A stretch of DNA of 64,000 nucleotides from contig NZ_CP095397.1 of NCBI RefSeq assembly GCF_023008545.1, positions 2,294,001 to 2,358,000 of the forward strand, written 5' to 3'. The notes beneath the pieces were generated by a model. It did not search any database, had not been told where the DNA came from, and saw nothing but the letters and a program-made list of their open reading frames with translations. The stretch's first letter is position 1, and each line of letters opens with the position of its first letter. The stretch comes from Natribaculum luteum. GTDB taxonomy: Archaea > Halobacteriota > Halobacteria > Halobacteriales > Natrialbaceae. Shown one piece after another: positions 45,497 through 54,364 of the stretch. The position numbers were made by a program, and so were the translations under genes.

Positions 45497-46264
45497 ATGG
45501 ACGAACTCGACATCGACGCGGTCGCGGAGGTCGACCTCGACGACCCCGTACTCGTCGAGGGGCTGCCGGGCGTCGGACACGTCGGAAAACTCGCCGCAGA
45601 GCACGTACTGGAGGAACTCGAAGACGAGAGCACGCTCGTTCGACGGATCTACTCGCGGGAGTTCCCGCCACAGGTCTCGATCGACGGTGGCGTCGCCGAC
45701 CTGACGTGTGCGGAACTCTACGCTGTCGAGGTGCCCGAGGGACGGGACGTGCTCGTCCTGACTGGCGACCACCAGGCCCAGTCGAACGACGGACACTACC
45801 TCCTTACAGACGCGTTTCTCGACGTCGCCGAGGAGTTCGGCGTCACGGAACTGTACGCACTCGGCGGCGTTCCGACCGGCGAACTCATCGACGAGTACGC
45901 CGTCCTCGGAGCCGTCAGCCACGAGTCGCTACTCGAGCCACTCGAGGAGGCGGGCGTCGAGTTCCGCGAGGACGAACCGGCCGGCGGCATCGTCGGTGTC
46001 AGCGGCCTGCTGCTCGGACTCGGCGGGCGGCGTGGCTTCGAGGCGGCGTGTCTGATGGGCGAGACCAGCGGCTACCTCGTCGATCCGAAAAGCGCCCGCG
46101 CGGTCCTCGAGGTGCTCGAGACCCGCCTCGAGTTCGAACTCGACTACGAGTCGCTTGACGAACGCGCCGACGAGATGGAAGAGGTCATCGGGAAGATCCA
46201 GGAGATGGAAAATCAGCAGTCGATGGACGTTCCGAGTGACGACGACCTGCGATACATCGGCTGA
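45497..46264 (+). CDS. PAC2-family proteasome assembly chaperone-like protein
   Basis: This 255-residue protein with the PAC2 opening LVEGLPGVGHVGKLAAEHVL, FPPQVSIDGGVADLTC and LALGGVPTGELIDEY-like segments, plus a C-terminal coiled helix (MEEVIGKIQEMENQQS). It lies 3 bases after Nop10 in the conserved cluster. Eukaryotic relatives assist 20S proteasome assembly; the archaeal role is inferred. Confidence 0.9.
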   Translation: MDELDIDAVAEVDLDDPVLVEGLPGVGHVGKLAAEHVLEELEDESTLVRRIYSREFPPQVSIDGGVADLTCAELYAVEVPEGRDVLVLTGDHQAQSNDGHYLLTDAFLDVAEEFGVTELYALGGVPTGELIDEYAVLGAVSHESLLEPLEEAGVEFREDEPAGGIVGVSGLLLGLGGRRGFEAACLMGETSGYLVDPKSARAVLEVLETRLEFELDYESLDERADEMEEVIGKIQEMENQQSMDVPSDDDLRYIG

Positions 46265-46338
46265 CCGTCGGCTGGCGGCGGTCGAACTGTGCGACGCGTG
46301 ACGAGAAATTCTTTAGGAACCACATCCTATAGCCGAGC

Positions 46339-46938
46339 GTGCCAACCGACGTCGTCGACGCGATTCCGCCGGTCGTCCTCACCGGGCTTGCACTCGGGGC
46401 CATATTTACGGTGTTTGCCGCGGGGCTGTTTTTCGTCGGCGAACGGCTGTTCCCGAACCGATCGCCAGGCAGTGAGCGGACGTACTCGAGCGAAGACCGC
46501 CGGCGCGTCGAGATCCGCGAGTACCTCCAGCGGATCGGCGAGCGCTTCGCGGAGGATCACCCGATCGCCGGGGAGTCGGTCGAATTCTACCTGCCCGAGC
46601 GTGACGTCGCGGTGACGTTCGACGCGCACGCGTTCTTCCGAATTCAGAACGCGACCGACACGTACCCGATCCTCGTCGAGCACGAGATGCCCGGCAGCCA
46701 CCTCGGGCGGCGACTCCCGTTCGAGGTCCCCGAGGTGGGTCCCGATCCGATGGACTTCCAGGAGCGAACGCGCCTCGCCTTCGAGGCACTCGGACTGCCG
46801 ACGACTGCAGATCGAGACGAGATCAAGTCCGCCTACCGGGAGCGAGTCAAGGAGGTCCACCCCGACCACGGCGGCGACGAGGAGTCGTTCCGTCGCGTCC
46901 AGGAAGCGTACGTGACGGCGAAAGAGCACGCCGACTGA
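46339..46938 (+). CDS. Membrane-anchored J-domain protein
   Basis: This 199-residue protein with an N-terminal TM helix (about 8-31). A middle region of about 100 residues resembles no family I know. The C-terminal J domain (about 145-199) has LGLPTTADRDEIKSAYRERV and the HPD motif in EVHPDHGGDEESF. It probably recruits DnaK to the membrane. TTCTTTAGG near 46310 gives leaderless spacing to GTG 46339. Its stop codon opens palindromic element C. Confidence 0.88.
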   Translation: MPTDVVDAIPPVVLTGLALGAIFTVFAAGLFFVGERLFPNRSPGSERTYSSEDRRRVEIREYLQRIGERFAEDHPIAGESVEFYLPERDVAVTFDAHAFFRIQNATDTYPILVEHEMPGSHLGRRLPFEVPEVGPDPMDFQERTRLAFEALGLPTTADRDEIKSAYRERVKEVHPDHGGDEESFRRVQEAYVTAKEHAD

Positions 46939-47021
46939 TAATGATGGCTGTGACTGGTTGCCGACGCAACCGCACGATGGTTCGCGGTTGCGGCGGTACA
47001 GACTCGCAGCCATCGTTATGA
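46936..47021. repeat. 86-bp palindromic element, copy C
   Basis: Left arm TGATAATGATGGCTGTGA, right arm TCGCAGCCATCGTTATGA. Inner stem CGCAACCGC/GCGGTTGCG. The left end is the stop codon of the J-domain gene; the right end is 5 bases from the stop of the convergent regulator. Confidence 0.75.
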
Positions 47022-47025
47022 GACC

Positions 47026-47805
47026 CTAGGCCTCGAGCACTTCGTAGGTCACGTCGCCGTCTCTGAGCGTGTCGGTGACGCGTCCGACGGCATCGATCGT
47101 GGCGACGACGGCCACCTCGAGGCCGCGTTCTGCGGCGTCGGCTGCGACCTCGCCGACGGCAAAGGTCACGTCGGGATCGACGCCGGCCTCGCGCAGCGAG
47201 ACGACGGCTTCGACGCCGGCGGCGGCGACGAGGTCGGTGTCCGCACAGCCGTCGGCGATCTGGTCGACGTCGACAACGCGGCTGCCGCCCGCGCGGACCG
47301 CCGGTACCTGCCACACCGTCACCGAGCCCGGCTCGAGGTCGATGACACCCTCGAAACTCGTGACGCCGACGTCGGTGCCGGCGGCGGCGTCTGTCGTCGC
47401 GACGCCGGTCGCCGGCCCCTCGGTTCCCGGGCTGGCGTGGAGGAGGCCGTCTCTGATGGATAGCGAGACGGTATCGCCTTCCGACAGGTCGTCGGTTGCG
47501 ATGGCAGCGTCTTCGCCCATCGCGCCGAGGACGTCTTCGGTGACGTGGTCGGCGAACCGGCGAACGTCACCGGCAGCCTGGAAGAGCCAGTCGACGCCCT
47601 CTTTGGTGACGCGATACCGCGAGCGGCCCTCTTTCTCGACGAGTCCGTCGTCGACGAGCGCACGGATGTACTCGCTTACTGCCTGACTCGTCACGTCTAC
47701 TTCGTCGGCGATCTCTCCCTGACTGACCGCCGGCTGGCGCTCTGCGATCTCGACCAAGATGCGAAACCGCGTCGCCGCTCGTTTGTTGTCGAGGACGTCG
47801 ACCAT
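47026..47805 (-). CDS. Winged-HTH transcriptional regulator (MarR/TrmB-like N terminus)
   Basis: This 259-residue protein. The N-terminal wHTH (about 1-75) has MVDVLDNKRAATRFRILVEI, SQGEIADEVDVTSQAVSEYI and EKEGRSRYRVTKEGVDWLFQ. The C-terminal about 170 residues (from TEDVLGAMGEDAAIA) form an Asp/Val-rich sensory-type domain typical of haloarchaeal DUF7839-like regulators. ATG 47805 is chosen over 48072 since a TACTTTTTG box lies about 30 bases before it. It is divergent from artA. Confidence 0.85.
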   Translation of the reverse strand: MVDVLDNKRAATRFRILVEIAERQPAVSQGEIADEVDVTSQAVSEYIRALVDDGLVEKEGRSRYRVTKEGVDWLFQAAGDVRRFADHVTEDVLGAMGEDAAIATDDLSEGDTVSLSIRDGLLHASPGTEGPATGVATTDAAAGTDVGVTSFEGVIDLEPGSVTVWQVPAVRAGGSRVVDVDQIADGCADTDLVAAAGVEAVVSLREAGVDPDVTFAVGEVAADAAERGLEVAVVATIDAVGRVTDTLRDGDVTYEVLEA

Positions 47806-48043
47806 GTCTCTCAGTTCTTTCGACGTTGGCAAAAAGTACGCGGTCCACTCGAGACGGGTCGTCCCCGCCGTAGACGCGGACCCGGTCGACTCGAGGACAC
47901 TCACCGAAGGCGTCAGGTTGATTGCGGATGGGGCCGTGGTGTCGAGACGAACAATGTCGTCAGCGTCAGCGGTGGCCCCGCTATCATCGACTGTCGGTGT
48001 CGAACCTCCGGTTGCGTCACTCGCGCGCGTCGTGGAACCGACG

Positions 48044-48979
48044 ATGGCGTTCTCGGTCCCGAGTTCGTTCACCGACGTCCTGGCGTGGGTCGTGATCGGT
48101 GCGTTCGTCCTGTCGGTCCTCCTGGAGTGGCTCGACGTTGCGGACGCGCCGCGGTACGTCGCGTCGGCCGCGTGGGTGATCTTCGGCGTCTTCTGGCTGG
48201 CGCTCGTGCCCCACTACTACTATCACGTTCAGAGCCCGATCGAGACGATCCTGAGTCTCGCCGCCCTCCCGCTGTCGCTGTACACGGCCGTCCTCCTGTT
48301 CCGGGGGCGGGACTCGCTGCTCGTGCTCTCGAAGGCGGTCGCGTTCATGGGGCTGATCTACCTGCCCGCGGAGACGATTCCGTTCGTTCGCACGTGGCTG
48401 ATCGAGACGACCGCCAGCCAGGCCCACTGGGGGATGGAGCAGTTCGGCTACAGCCCCGGCCTCGTCGAGGGGGCAAACGGCTACCAGAGCCGCTTTGACT
48501 TCGACCCCGACGAGACGGTGACCGGTCGAACCACGTACATCGTCATGGCCTGTACGGGAATCGGGAGCATGGCGATCTTCGGTGGGTTGATCGCCGCCGT
48601 CAAAGCGCCGCTGCGACGCAAGGCAGCGGGCTTTGCCTTCGCGGTCGGCATCATCTGGTTTCTCAACCTCGTGCGAAACGTCTTCATCGGGCTGGCCTCG
48701 CCGTGGGGCTGGTTCCAGCAGGAACCGCTGGTCTACGTCGTGACCACGTACCTGGGGGAACCGGCGAGTCGCACCTCGTTTCTCGTCGCCCACAACTACA
48801 TCGGCCAGACGCTGTCGGTCGTCGCACTCGTCGGGATCACGTACCTCGTCGTCCGGATCGTTCCCGAGGTTCTCGTCGTCCTCGAGGACGTCCTGTTCGT
48901 GCTCACCGGCACCGAGTACGACCTCGAGGACGCCCTCGGCCCGTCGGTGCGAGCCGACGGTGGCGAACCGAAGCGATGA
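48044..48979 (+). CDS. artA: Archaeosortase A
   Basis: This 311-residue multi-pass membrane transpeptidase cleaves PGF-CTERM proteins such as S-layer glycoprotein and aids lipid attachment. Catalytic residues are recognisable: Cys in VMACTGIGSMAIFGG (about 168), Arg in WFLNLVRNVFIGLASP (about 212), His in LVAHNYIGQTLSVV (about 250). About eight TM helices. ATG 48044 is chosen as the start of the first hydrophobic segment; the longer frame overlaps the divergent promoter region. Its stop overlaps the next gene by ATGA. Confidence 0.95.
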   Translation: MAFSVPSSFTDVLAWVVIGAFVLSVLLEWLDVADAPRYVASAAWVIFGVFWLALVPHYYYHVQSPIETILSLAALPLSLYTAVLLFRGRDSLLVLSKAVAFMGLIYLPAETIPFVRTWLIETTASQAHWGMEQFGYSPGLVEGANGYQSRFDFDPDETVTGRTTYIVMACTGIGSMAIFGGLIAAVKAPLRRKAAGFAFAVGIIWFLNLVRNVFIGLASPWGWFQQEPLVYVVTTYLGEPASRTSFLVAHNYIGQTLSVVALVGITYLVVRIVPEVLVVLEDVLFVLTGTEYDLEDALGPSVRADGGEPKR

Positions 48980-49689
48980 CCGCTGCTGCGGTCGACGTTC
49001 CTTTCACCGTCGCGGACCGTGCCGTCTACCTCCCGTCGGCCGAGACGCTCGTCGTCGCCGACGTCCACCTGGGACGGGCCGCGACGTCCTCGGTCGACGC
49101 GCCGATCGAGGACGGGTCAGACGCCGTCTCCCGACTCGAGGGGCTGCTCGAGCGATTCTCGCCCGGGACGGTCGCGATCGCGGGCGACCTGTTGCACTCG
49201 TTCTCGCGGGTTCCACGCGGCGTCGAGGAGACGGTCGCCGACCTCGTGGCGGCCACCGACGCCGCGGGTGCGGCGCTCGTCGTCACGCCAGGCAACCACG
49301 ACGCGATGCTCGAGGGCGTCTACGACGGCGAGACGGCGGCCGAGTACCGACTCGAGGACGGCGAGACCGTCGTGTTGCACGGACACGAAGCGCCGACGGT
49401 GGCTGCGGATCGGTACGTCGTCGGTCACGATCACCCGTCGCTGTCGGTCGACGGCCGGAAACTGCCGTGTCTGCTGTACGGTCCCGGGACGTACGACGGG
49501 GCCGACGTGGTGGTCCTCCCGGCGTTTACCCGCCTCGCGCCCGGGTCGACGGTCAACGGAATGCGTAGCGGTGACTTCCAGACGCCGCTCGTGACCGACG
49601 CCGACGCGTTCTACCCGGCAGTCAGGGACGTCACAGGCGACGAGACGCTCTGGTTTCCCCCGCTGGGCGAGTGTCGGCAGCTCCTGTGA
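48976..49689 (+). CDS. Metallophosphoesterase (calcineurin-like)
   Basis: This 237-residue protein. Metal motifs are VADVHLGRAA (D-x-H), AGDLLHSFSR (GD), TPGNHD (GNHD), LHGHEAP and VVGHDHPSL (GHxH-like). The family acts on phosphodiesters and includes proteins beside archaeal DNA helicases. It is coupled to artA by ATGA overlap. The substrate is unknown. Confidence 0.9.
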   Translation: MTAAAVDVPFTVADRAVYLPSAETLVVADVHLGRAATSSVDAPIEDGSDAVSRLEGLLERFSPGTVAIAGDLLHSFSRVPRGVEETVADLVAATDAAGAALVVTPGNHDAMLEGVYDGETAAEYRLEDGETVVLHGHEAPTVAADRYVVGHDHPSLSVDGRKLPCLLYGPGTYDGADVVVLPAFTRLAPGSTVNGMRSGDFQTPLVTDADAFYPAVRDVTGDETLWFPPLGECRQLL

Positions 49690-49714
49690 GCGGTCGATCT
49701 AGCGCGTCGCGCGT

Positions 49715-50557
49715 TCAGAGCGGTCGCGACGCCGTCGCGTCGAGTTCCGCGAGAAACGCGGCGCAGACGTCGTTGAACGCCTGCGGATTGTCCTGGTTGA
49801 CGAGGTGGCCCGAATCGGGAACCGCCGCCCATCTGCCGTCGTCGACGGTTGCCGCGATCCGTCTTCCCTGTCGTCTGACCGGTGACGCCTCGGCTTCGCC
49901 GTAGACGACGAGCGTCGGCGTCGTGACGTGGGACAACTCGGGCGGGTCGAACGCGTAAAGCGCGTCGAATATCTTCCGGAACTCCGCGCGTGAGACGTCC
50001 CCGACCGCCTCTATCGCCTGCGATCGGATCGACGAGTCGGTCGACAACCACGGCCCGTTTGTCACCGTGCGGATCGATCCGAGCAGCGAGCGGAACGTGG
50101 TCCGCGGCCCGGCGACGGAGAGCGTGGCCGTGAGCGCCGGCAACGGCGAGAGAAACGGCTTCACGCCGGTCGGGACGTCGACCGGCGGCATCGACCGGAC
50201 CGGGCCCGCGAGGATCGCTCCCGCCGCCCGGTCGGGGTGGCGGTCGAGGTACTCCTGGACGATCATCGACCCGAGCGAGAGCCCACAGAGGATCGGCTGC
50301 TCGACCTCGAGCGACGCGAGCAGCGACTCGAGGTCGTCGACGAAAAGCGAAACGGAGTACCGTTCCCGATCGGTCGCCCCTGTCCGGCCGTGACCGCGGA
50401 CGTCGAGCGTGATCGTCCGATACTCGTCGGCGAACCGGTCGACCTGCGGTCGCCAGGCGTCGCCGTTCATCCAGCCGCCGTGGACGAACACGAGCGGCGG
50501 CCCGTCACCGACCTCGTCGTACCAGAGCGTCCCGTCGGAAACCTCGAGCGTTGCCAT
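49715..50557 (-). CDS. Alpha/beta-fold hydrolase
   Basis: This 280-residue protein. FVHGGWMNGDAW oxyanion region, LDVRGHGRTG, nucleophile Ser in CGLSLGSMIVQEYL (about 92-105), probable acid in LVVYGEAEASP and His in DSGHLVNQDNPQAFN. No signal peptide. The substrate is unknown. It is transcribed towards the metallophosphoesterase. Confidence 0.9.
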   Translation of the reverse strand: MATLEVSDGTLWYDEVGDGPPLVFVHGGWMNGDAWRPQVDRFADEYRTITLDVRGHGRTGATDRERYSVSLFVDDLESLLASLEVEQPILCGLSLGSMIVQEYLDRHPDRAAGAILAGPVRSMPPVDVPTGVKPFLSPLPALTATLSVAGPRTTFRSLLGSIRTVTNGPWLSTDSSIRSQAIEAVGDVSRAEFRKIFDALYAFDPPELSHVTTPTLVVYGEAEASPVRRQGRRIAATVDDGRWAAVPDSGHLVNQDNPQAFNDVCAAFLAELDATASRPL

Positions 50558-50633
50558 CGTCTACTCGACGGGGCGAACGTACGTCAACGGTGTGGTTGCA
50601 CTCGTGCGTTGGCGGTGGGTGCAGCGACGACGA

Positions 50634-51914
50634 TCACGCAGACGAGAGGTCCTCGACGACGGCCTTCGCCGCCATCCGACCGCTCTCCATCGCTCCCTGA
50701 ATCGACGACCACTGCGTGTAGTCGCCGGCGAGGTAGACGGCACCCTCGGGATCGCGGACGTCGGGGAGTCGGTCGTGGATGCCGGGTGGCTGGGCGAACT
50801 GGGCGAACGCCACGCGCTCCGTGTGAACGGCCTCGAACCGGTCGAACCGTCGCTCGGGATACCACGACTCGAGCGTCTGCCGGCTGATCGCGGCGAGTTC
50901 GTCGTCACCTTCCTCGCGCTCGCCGAGGTAGGTCGCGCTCACGAGCGTCGCGTCGTCGGGCGCGTACTCGGGCGCGACGTCGCTGTGAGGGACGACGTGG
51001 TTCGGCCCCTCTTCGCTCGCGTTCAACAGCAACCGCTTTCCCGTCTCGAGGTCGGTTCCTCCTCGGAGCGTGTAGTACTGGGTCACGCAGGCCCGCGCCG
51101 TCGTCGGCACGCTCGCGACGCCGGTGAGGTCGCGCGCAGTCGGCGGGTCGGTCGCGACGACCACGGCGTCCGCCTCGAGGGTCTCGCCGTCGGCAGACAC
51201 CACCACGCCGTCGCCGTCCTGCGAGACGGATTCGACCGTCGTTCCCGTCTCGACGGTCGCCCCAGCCTCGCGGGCGCGCGCTGTGAGCTGTCGCGGGATC
51301 GCCCCCATCCCCGCGGCGGGAACGGCGATGTCGCCCTCCGAGAGCGCCTTGAACGTGTACTCGAAGACGCGGCGGGAAGTCGACAGCGAGCGATCGAGCG
51401 TGATGCCGCCGTAGAACGGCGCGGCGAAGTTCTCGACGAACCGGTCGGTGAACTCCCGTTCGTGGAGGTACTCGTCGATCGAGCCGTCATCGCCGGCGAA
51501 GACGACCGCCGGATCGGTCCGCTCGAGTCGTCTGCGAAGTCGGAGCAGGCGCAGTTTGTCGCCGACGGTGAGGTCCGGATTGAACAGCGTCGTCGGGAGC
51601 GTGCGCGGATCTCGAAGCGGGTCCGACAGCGTCGACCGGTGGCCCGGCCGCGCGATACAGGCACCGGGGGCGAACCGTCGGAGGTCGAGTGTCTCGAGGT
51701 CGAGTTCGCGCTGGACGGCAGGATAGGCGGTGAAGAGTACCTGAAACCCCCTGTCGAACCGGTAGCCGTCGCGTTCGACGGTCCGGACGCGGCCGCCGAC
51801 GTCCTCGCGACGTTCGAACAGCGTGACAGCGACGCCACCGGCTGCGAGGTGACGAGCGGCGACGAGACCGGCGAGGCCCCCGCCGGCGACGATCACTCGC
51901 GGTTCCGACGTCAT
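50634..51914 (-). CDS. FAD-dependent amine oxidase/phytoene-desaturase-like oxidoreductase
   Basis: This 426-residue protein with the dinucleotide-binding motif VIVAGGGLAGLVAARHLAAG (about 7-26) and the GG-x-R loop RREDVGGRVRTVERDGYRFD. The C-terminal FAD motif is AVYLAGDYTQWSSIQGAMES (about 393-412). It may act on isoprenoids or amines; carotenoid roles are common but not shown here. A minus-strand CTTTATACTT at 51937-51946 gives leaderless spacing to ATG 51914. Confidence 0.88.
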   Translation of the reverse strand: MTSEPRVIVAGGGLAGLVAARHLAAGGVAVTLFERREDVGGRVRTVERDGYRFDRGFQVLFTAYPAVQRELDLETLDLRRFAPGACIARPGHRSTLSDPLRDPRTLPTTLFNPDLTVGDKLRLLRLRRRLERTDPAVVFAGDDGSIDEYLHEREFTDRFVENFAAPFYGGITLDRSLSTSRRVFEYTFKALSEGDIAVPAAGMGAIPRQLTARAREAGATVETGTTVESVSQDGDGVVVSADGETLEADAVVVATDPPTARDLTGVASVPTTARACVTQYYTLRGGTDLETGKRLLLNASEEGPNHVVPHSDVAPEYAPDDATLVSATYLGEREEGDDELAAISRQTLESWYPERRFDRFEAVHTERVAFAQFAQPPGIHDRLPDVRDPEGAVYLAGDYTQWSSIQGAMESGRMAAKAVVEDLSSA

Positions 51915-51936
51915 GGCCGACGATTCGGCGGCGAAG

Positions 51937-51946
51937 TATAAAGACG
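51937..51946 (-). promoter_or_regulatory. TATA box of the FAD oxidoreductase gene
   Basis: AAGTATAAAG on the plus strand reads CTTTATACTT on the minus strand, 23-32 bases before ATG 51914. Confidence 0.5.
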
Positions 51947-52045
51947 TGGAGCCAACGTCGTCGCTCGTCGCCGTTTTCCTTCGCCCGTCTGCGCGTCCCC
52001 GCTCCGATGGACAGGGATTTGGTGGCGGGGCCGATACCTCCTCGC

Positions 52046-53239
52046 ATGGAAACGACGGACGCGTTCGCCGGACTCGAGTGTACCGACTGCGGTGGGACGT
52101 TCGACGCCGACGAGGCGACTCATCGGTGCCCCGAGTGTGGGGGCATCCTCGACCCGACGTACGACTACGACGTCATCTCGCTCGACAGGGAGACGCTTTC
52201 GTCGCGACCGTTCGACTCGATGTGGCGCTACGAGGAACTGCTGCCGTTTCGCCGGGAGTCGGCCGTGACGATGGACGAGGGCGCGACGCCGCTGGTCGAG
52301 TGTCCCGCCCTCGCCGACGAACTTGGCGTCGAACGCGTCGTGATCAAAGACGAAGGGCGAAATCCGACCGGCACGTTCAAAGACCGCGGGCAGTCGGTCG
52401 CCGTGACCGCGGCCAGCCAGCACGACGCGACCGACGTCGCCCTCGCCTCGGCGGGCAACGCCGGACAGGCCGCGGCGGCCTACGCGGGCCGGGCCGACCT
52501 CGAGTCGCACGTCTTCCTCCCCGCCCGCTCGAGTCACACCACCAAGGCGATGGTGAACGTCCACGGCGGCGACATGACCGTCGTCGGCGGGCGGATCGGC
52601 GAGGCCGTCGAGGCCTACGAGGACGCCCTCGCCGAACACGACGACTGGTACCCTCTCCAGACGTTCGTCACGCCCTACCGCCACGAGGGCAAGAAGACGA
52701 TGCTGTACGAGTTGATCGAGCAACTCGAGTGGGAGACGCCCGACGCGGTCGTCTACCCGACGGGCGGTGGCGTCGGCCTCGTCGGCATGCACAAGGGCGC
52801 CACGGAGTGGCGCGAGTTGGGACTGATCGACGAGTTGCCCGCGATGTACGCCGCGCAGGCGTCCGGCTGTGCCCCGATCGTCGAGGCGTTCGAGGCGGGT
52901 CGTGACGTCCACGAACCCGTCGAGTACCCCGACACGATCTGTGGCGGCCTCGAGATCCCCGACCCGGGTGCGAGTCCGCAGGTCCTCGAGGCGCTTCGCG
53001 AGAGCGACGGCGGCGCGGTCGCGACCGACGACGACGACGTCCTGGAGGCGGCGATCGCCGTCGCGAAAGGCGAGGGCCTCGAGATGGCACCGTCCGCGGC
53101 GGCGGCGGCCAGCGGCGCGTGGGAACTCGCCGAGCGCGGCGAGTTCGACGGCGACGAGACGGTGGTCATCCTCAACACCGGGACGGGGAACAAACAGGCA
53201 GACGTGTTGCGGAGTCACCTGATGGGCAAAGGGATCTGA
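52046..53239 (+). CDS. thrC: Threonine synthase
   Basis: This 397-residue PLP enzyme converts O-phosphohomoserine to threonine. N-terminal zinc ribbon CTDCGG...CPECGG (about 10-31). The PLP lysine is in NPTGTFKDRGQSVAV (about 111-125). SAGNAGQAAAAYA and YPTGGGVGLVGMHKG (phosphate loop) are present. The C-terminal GTGNKQADV motif is present. ATG 52046 begins the ribbon domain; ATG 52007 is a possible longer start. Its TGA is the first triplet of palindromic element D. Confidence 0.93.
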   Translation: METTDAFAGLECTDCGGTFDADEATHRCPECGGILDPTYDYDVISLDRETLSSRPFDSMWRYEELLPFRRESAVTMDEGATPLVECPALADELGVERVVIKDEGRNPTGTFKDRGQSVAVTAASQHDATDVALASAGNAGQAAAAYAGRADLESHVFLPARSSHTTKAMVNVHGGDMTVVGGRIGEAVEAYEDALAEHDDWYPLQTFVTPYRHEGKKTMLYELIEQLEWETPDAVVYPTGGGVGLVGMHKGATEWRELGLIDELPAMYAAQASGCAPIVEAFEAGRDVHEPVEYPDTICGGLEIPDPGASPQVLEALRESDGGAVATDDDDVLEAAIAVAKGEGLEMAPSAAAAASGAWELAERGEFDGDETVVILNTGTGNKQADVLRSHLMGKGI

Positions 53240-53321
53240 TACCGCCTGCTGTCAGTCAGTGCCGGCACACCCACGACCCGTTCGGCGGGTGCGCCGGCAC
53301 CAGTGACAGCAGACAGTATGA
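53237..53321. repeat. 85-bp palindromic element, copy D
   Basis: Left arm TGATACCGCCTGCTGTCA and right arm TGACAGCAGACAGTATGA. Inner stem GTGCCGGCAC with its inverted copy GTGCGCCGGCAC. It opens on the threonine synthase stop codon. Confidence 0.75.
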
Positions 53322-53389
53322 GTTCGTCCAACACTGCCCTCTCCGACCGTTTCGCAGGGTTTTTTGCGTCTACCGGGAAACGGAGCGGT

Positions 53390-54091
53390 ATGACTGCGCC
53401 CTGGGACGACTGGAACCACATTCTCAAACTCGATCCCGACAAGGAACTTCCCGACGGCGTCACCTACGGCGACCTCTGTGCCACCGGGACGGACGCCATC
53501 GAGATCGGCGGGACGACCGGTATGACCGAGGAGAACATGTCCGCGGTGATCGCGGCCTGTGCCGAACACGACGTCCCGCTCTACCAGGAACCCTCGAGTC
53601 CCGACGTCGTCGTCGAAGACGACGCGCTCGAGGGGTATCTCATTCCGACGGTGTTCAACGCGGGGTCGCCGTTCTGGATCACCGGCGCGCACAAGGAGTG
53701 GGTCCGCATCGACGGCGACCTAGACTGGGAGCGGACGACGACCGAGGCCTACATCGTAATGAATCCCGAGGCCGACGTCGCGACGTACACCGAGGCGGAC
53801 TGTGACCTCTCACCGGACGACGTCGCCTCCTACGCGAAGATCGCCGAACGGATGTTCGGCCAGGAGATCGTCTACCTCGAGTACTCCGGCACGCTCGGCG
53901 AGGAGTCGATCGTCGCGGCCGGCCGGGACGCACTCGAGGAGTCGACGCTGTTCTACGGCGGCGGTATCCACGACTACGACTCCGCGTACGCGATGTCCTC
54001 GGTCGCCGACGTGATCGTCGTCGGTAACGTCGCCTACGACGAGGGCGTCGAGGCGGTCAGGGAGACGGTCGAGGCGGCGAACGACGCCTGA
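53390..54091 (+). CDS. Geranylgeranylglyceryl phosphate synthase
   Basis: This 233-residue TIM-barrel enzyme makes the first ether bond of archaeal lipids, joining geranylgeranyl diphosphate to sn-glycerol-1-phosphate. Motifs: [71 protein letters not shown] and [17 protein letters not shown] 53390 is supported by the T-rich box at about 53360. The gene is bracketed by elements D and E. Confidence 0.95.
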   Translation: MTAPWDDWNHILKLDPDKELPDGVTYGDLCATGTDAIEIGGTTGMTEENMSAVIAACAEHDVPLYQEPSSPDVVVEDDALEGYLIPTVFNAGSPFWITGAHKEWVRIDGDLDWERTTTEAYIVMNPEADVATYTEADCDLSPDDVASYAKIAERMFGQEIVYLEYSGTLGEESIVAAGRDALEESTLFYGGGIHDYDSAYAMSSVADVIVVGNVAYDEGVEAVRETVEAANDA

Positions 54092-54174
54092 TACGGTCTG
54101 CTGTCCCTCTTTGCCGCAGCGACCGCGTCCAGTCGGGCGGTCACTGCGGGACGGACGGACAGCGGACCGTATGA
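54089..54174. repeat. 86-bp palindromic element, copy E
   Basis: Left arm TGATACGGTCTGCTGTCC and right arm GGACAGCGGACCGTATGA. Inner stem CCGCAGCGACCG with CGGTCACTGCGG. It opens on the stop codon of the GGGP synthase gene. Confidence 0.75.
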
Positions 54175-54364
54175 GTCGCCGCTGCGTCGTTCTCTACGAC
54201 CGGTCGACAGCCGGTGACCGCTCGATGATCCTCGAACGGGTGTGGATCTGTTGTCCGACCAGTTTCGTCGAAATTCGCAGATATTGCTACGTAGAGGCAG
54301 TCGCTGTAGCTGTCTCTCTCACCGGTCAGTTATTTTTATTTGATTGGGTACTTGACGTGATTTC

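Noticed and set aside
53318-53389. Upstream start for GGGP synthase inside element D
   Set aside because: The extra residues ([12 protein letters not shown]...) are not family-like and the T-rich promoter box lies between this ATG and the true ATG 53390.
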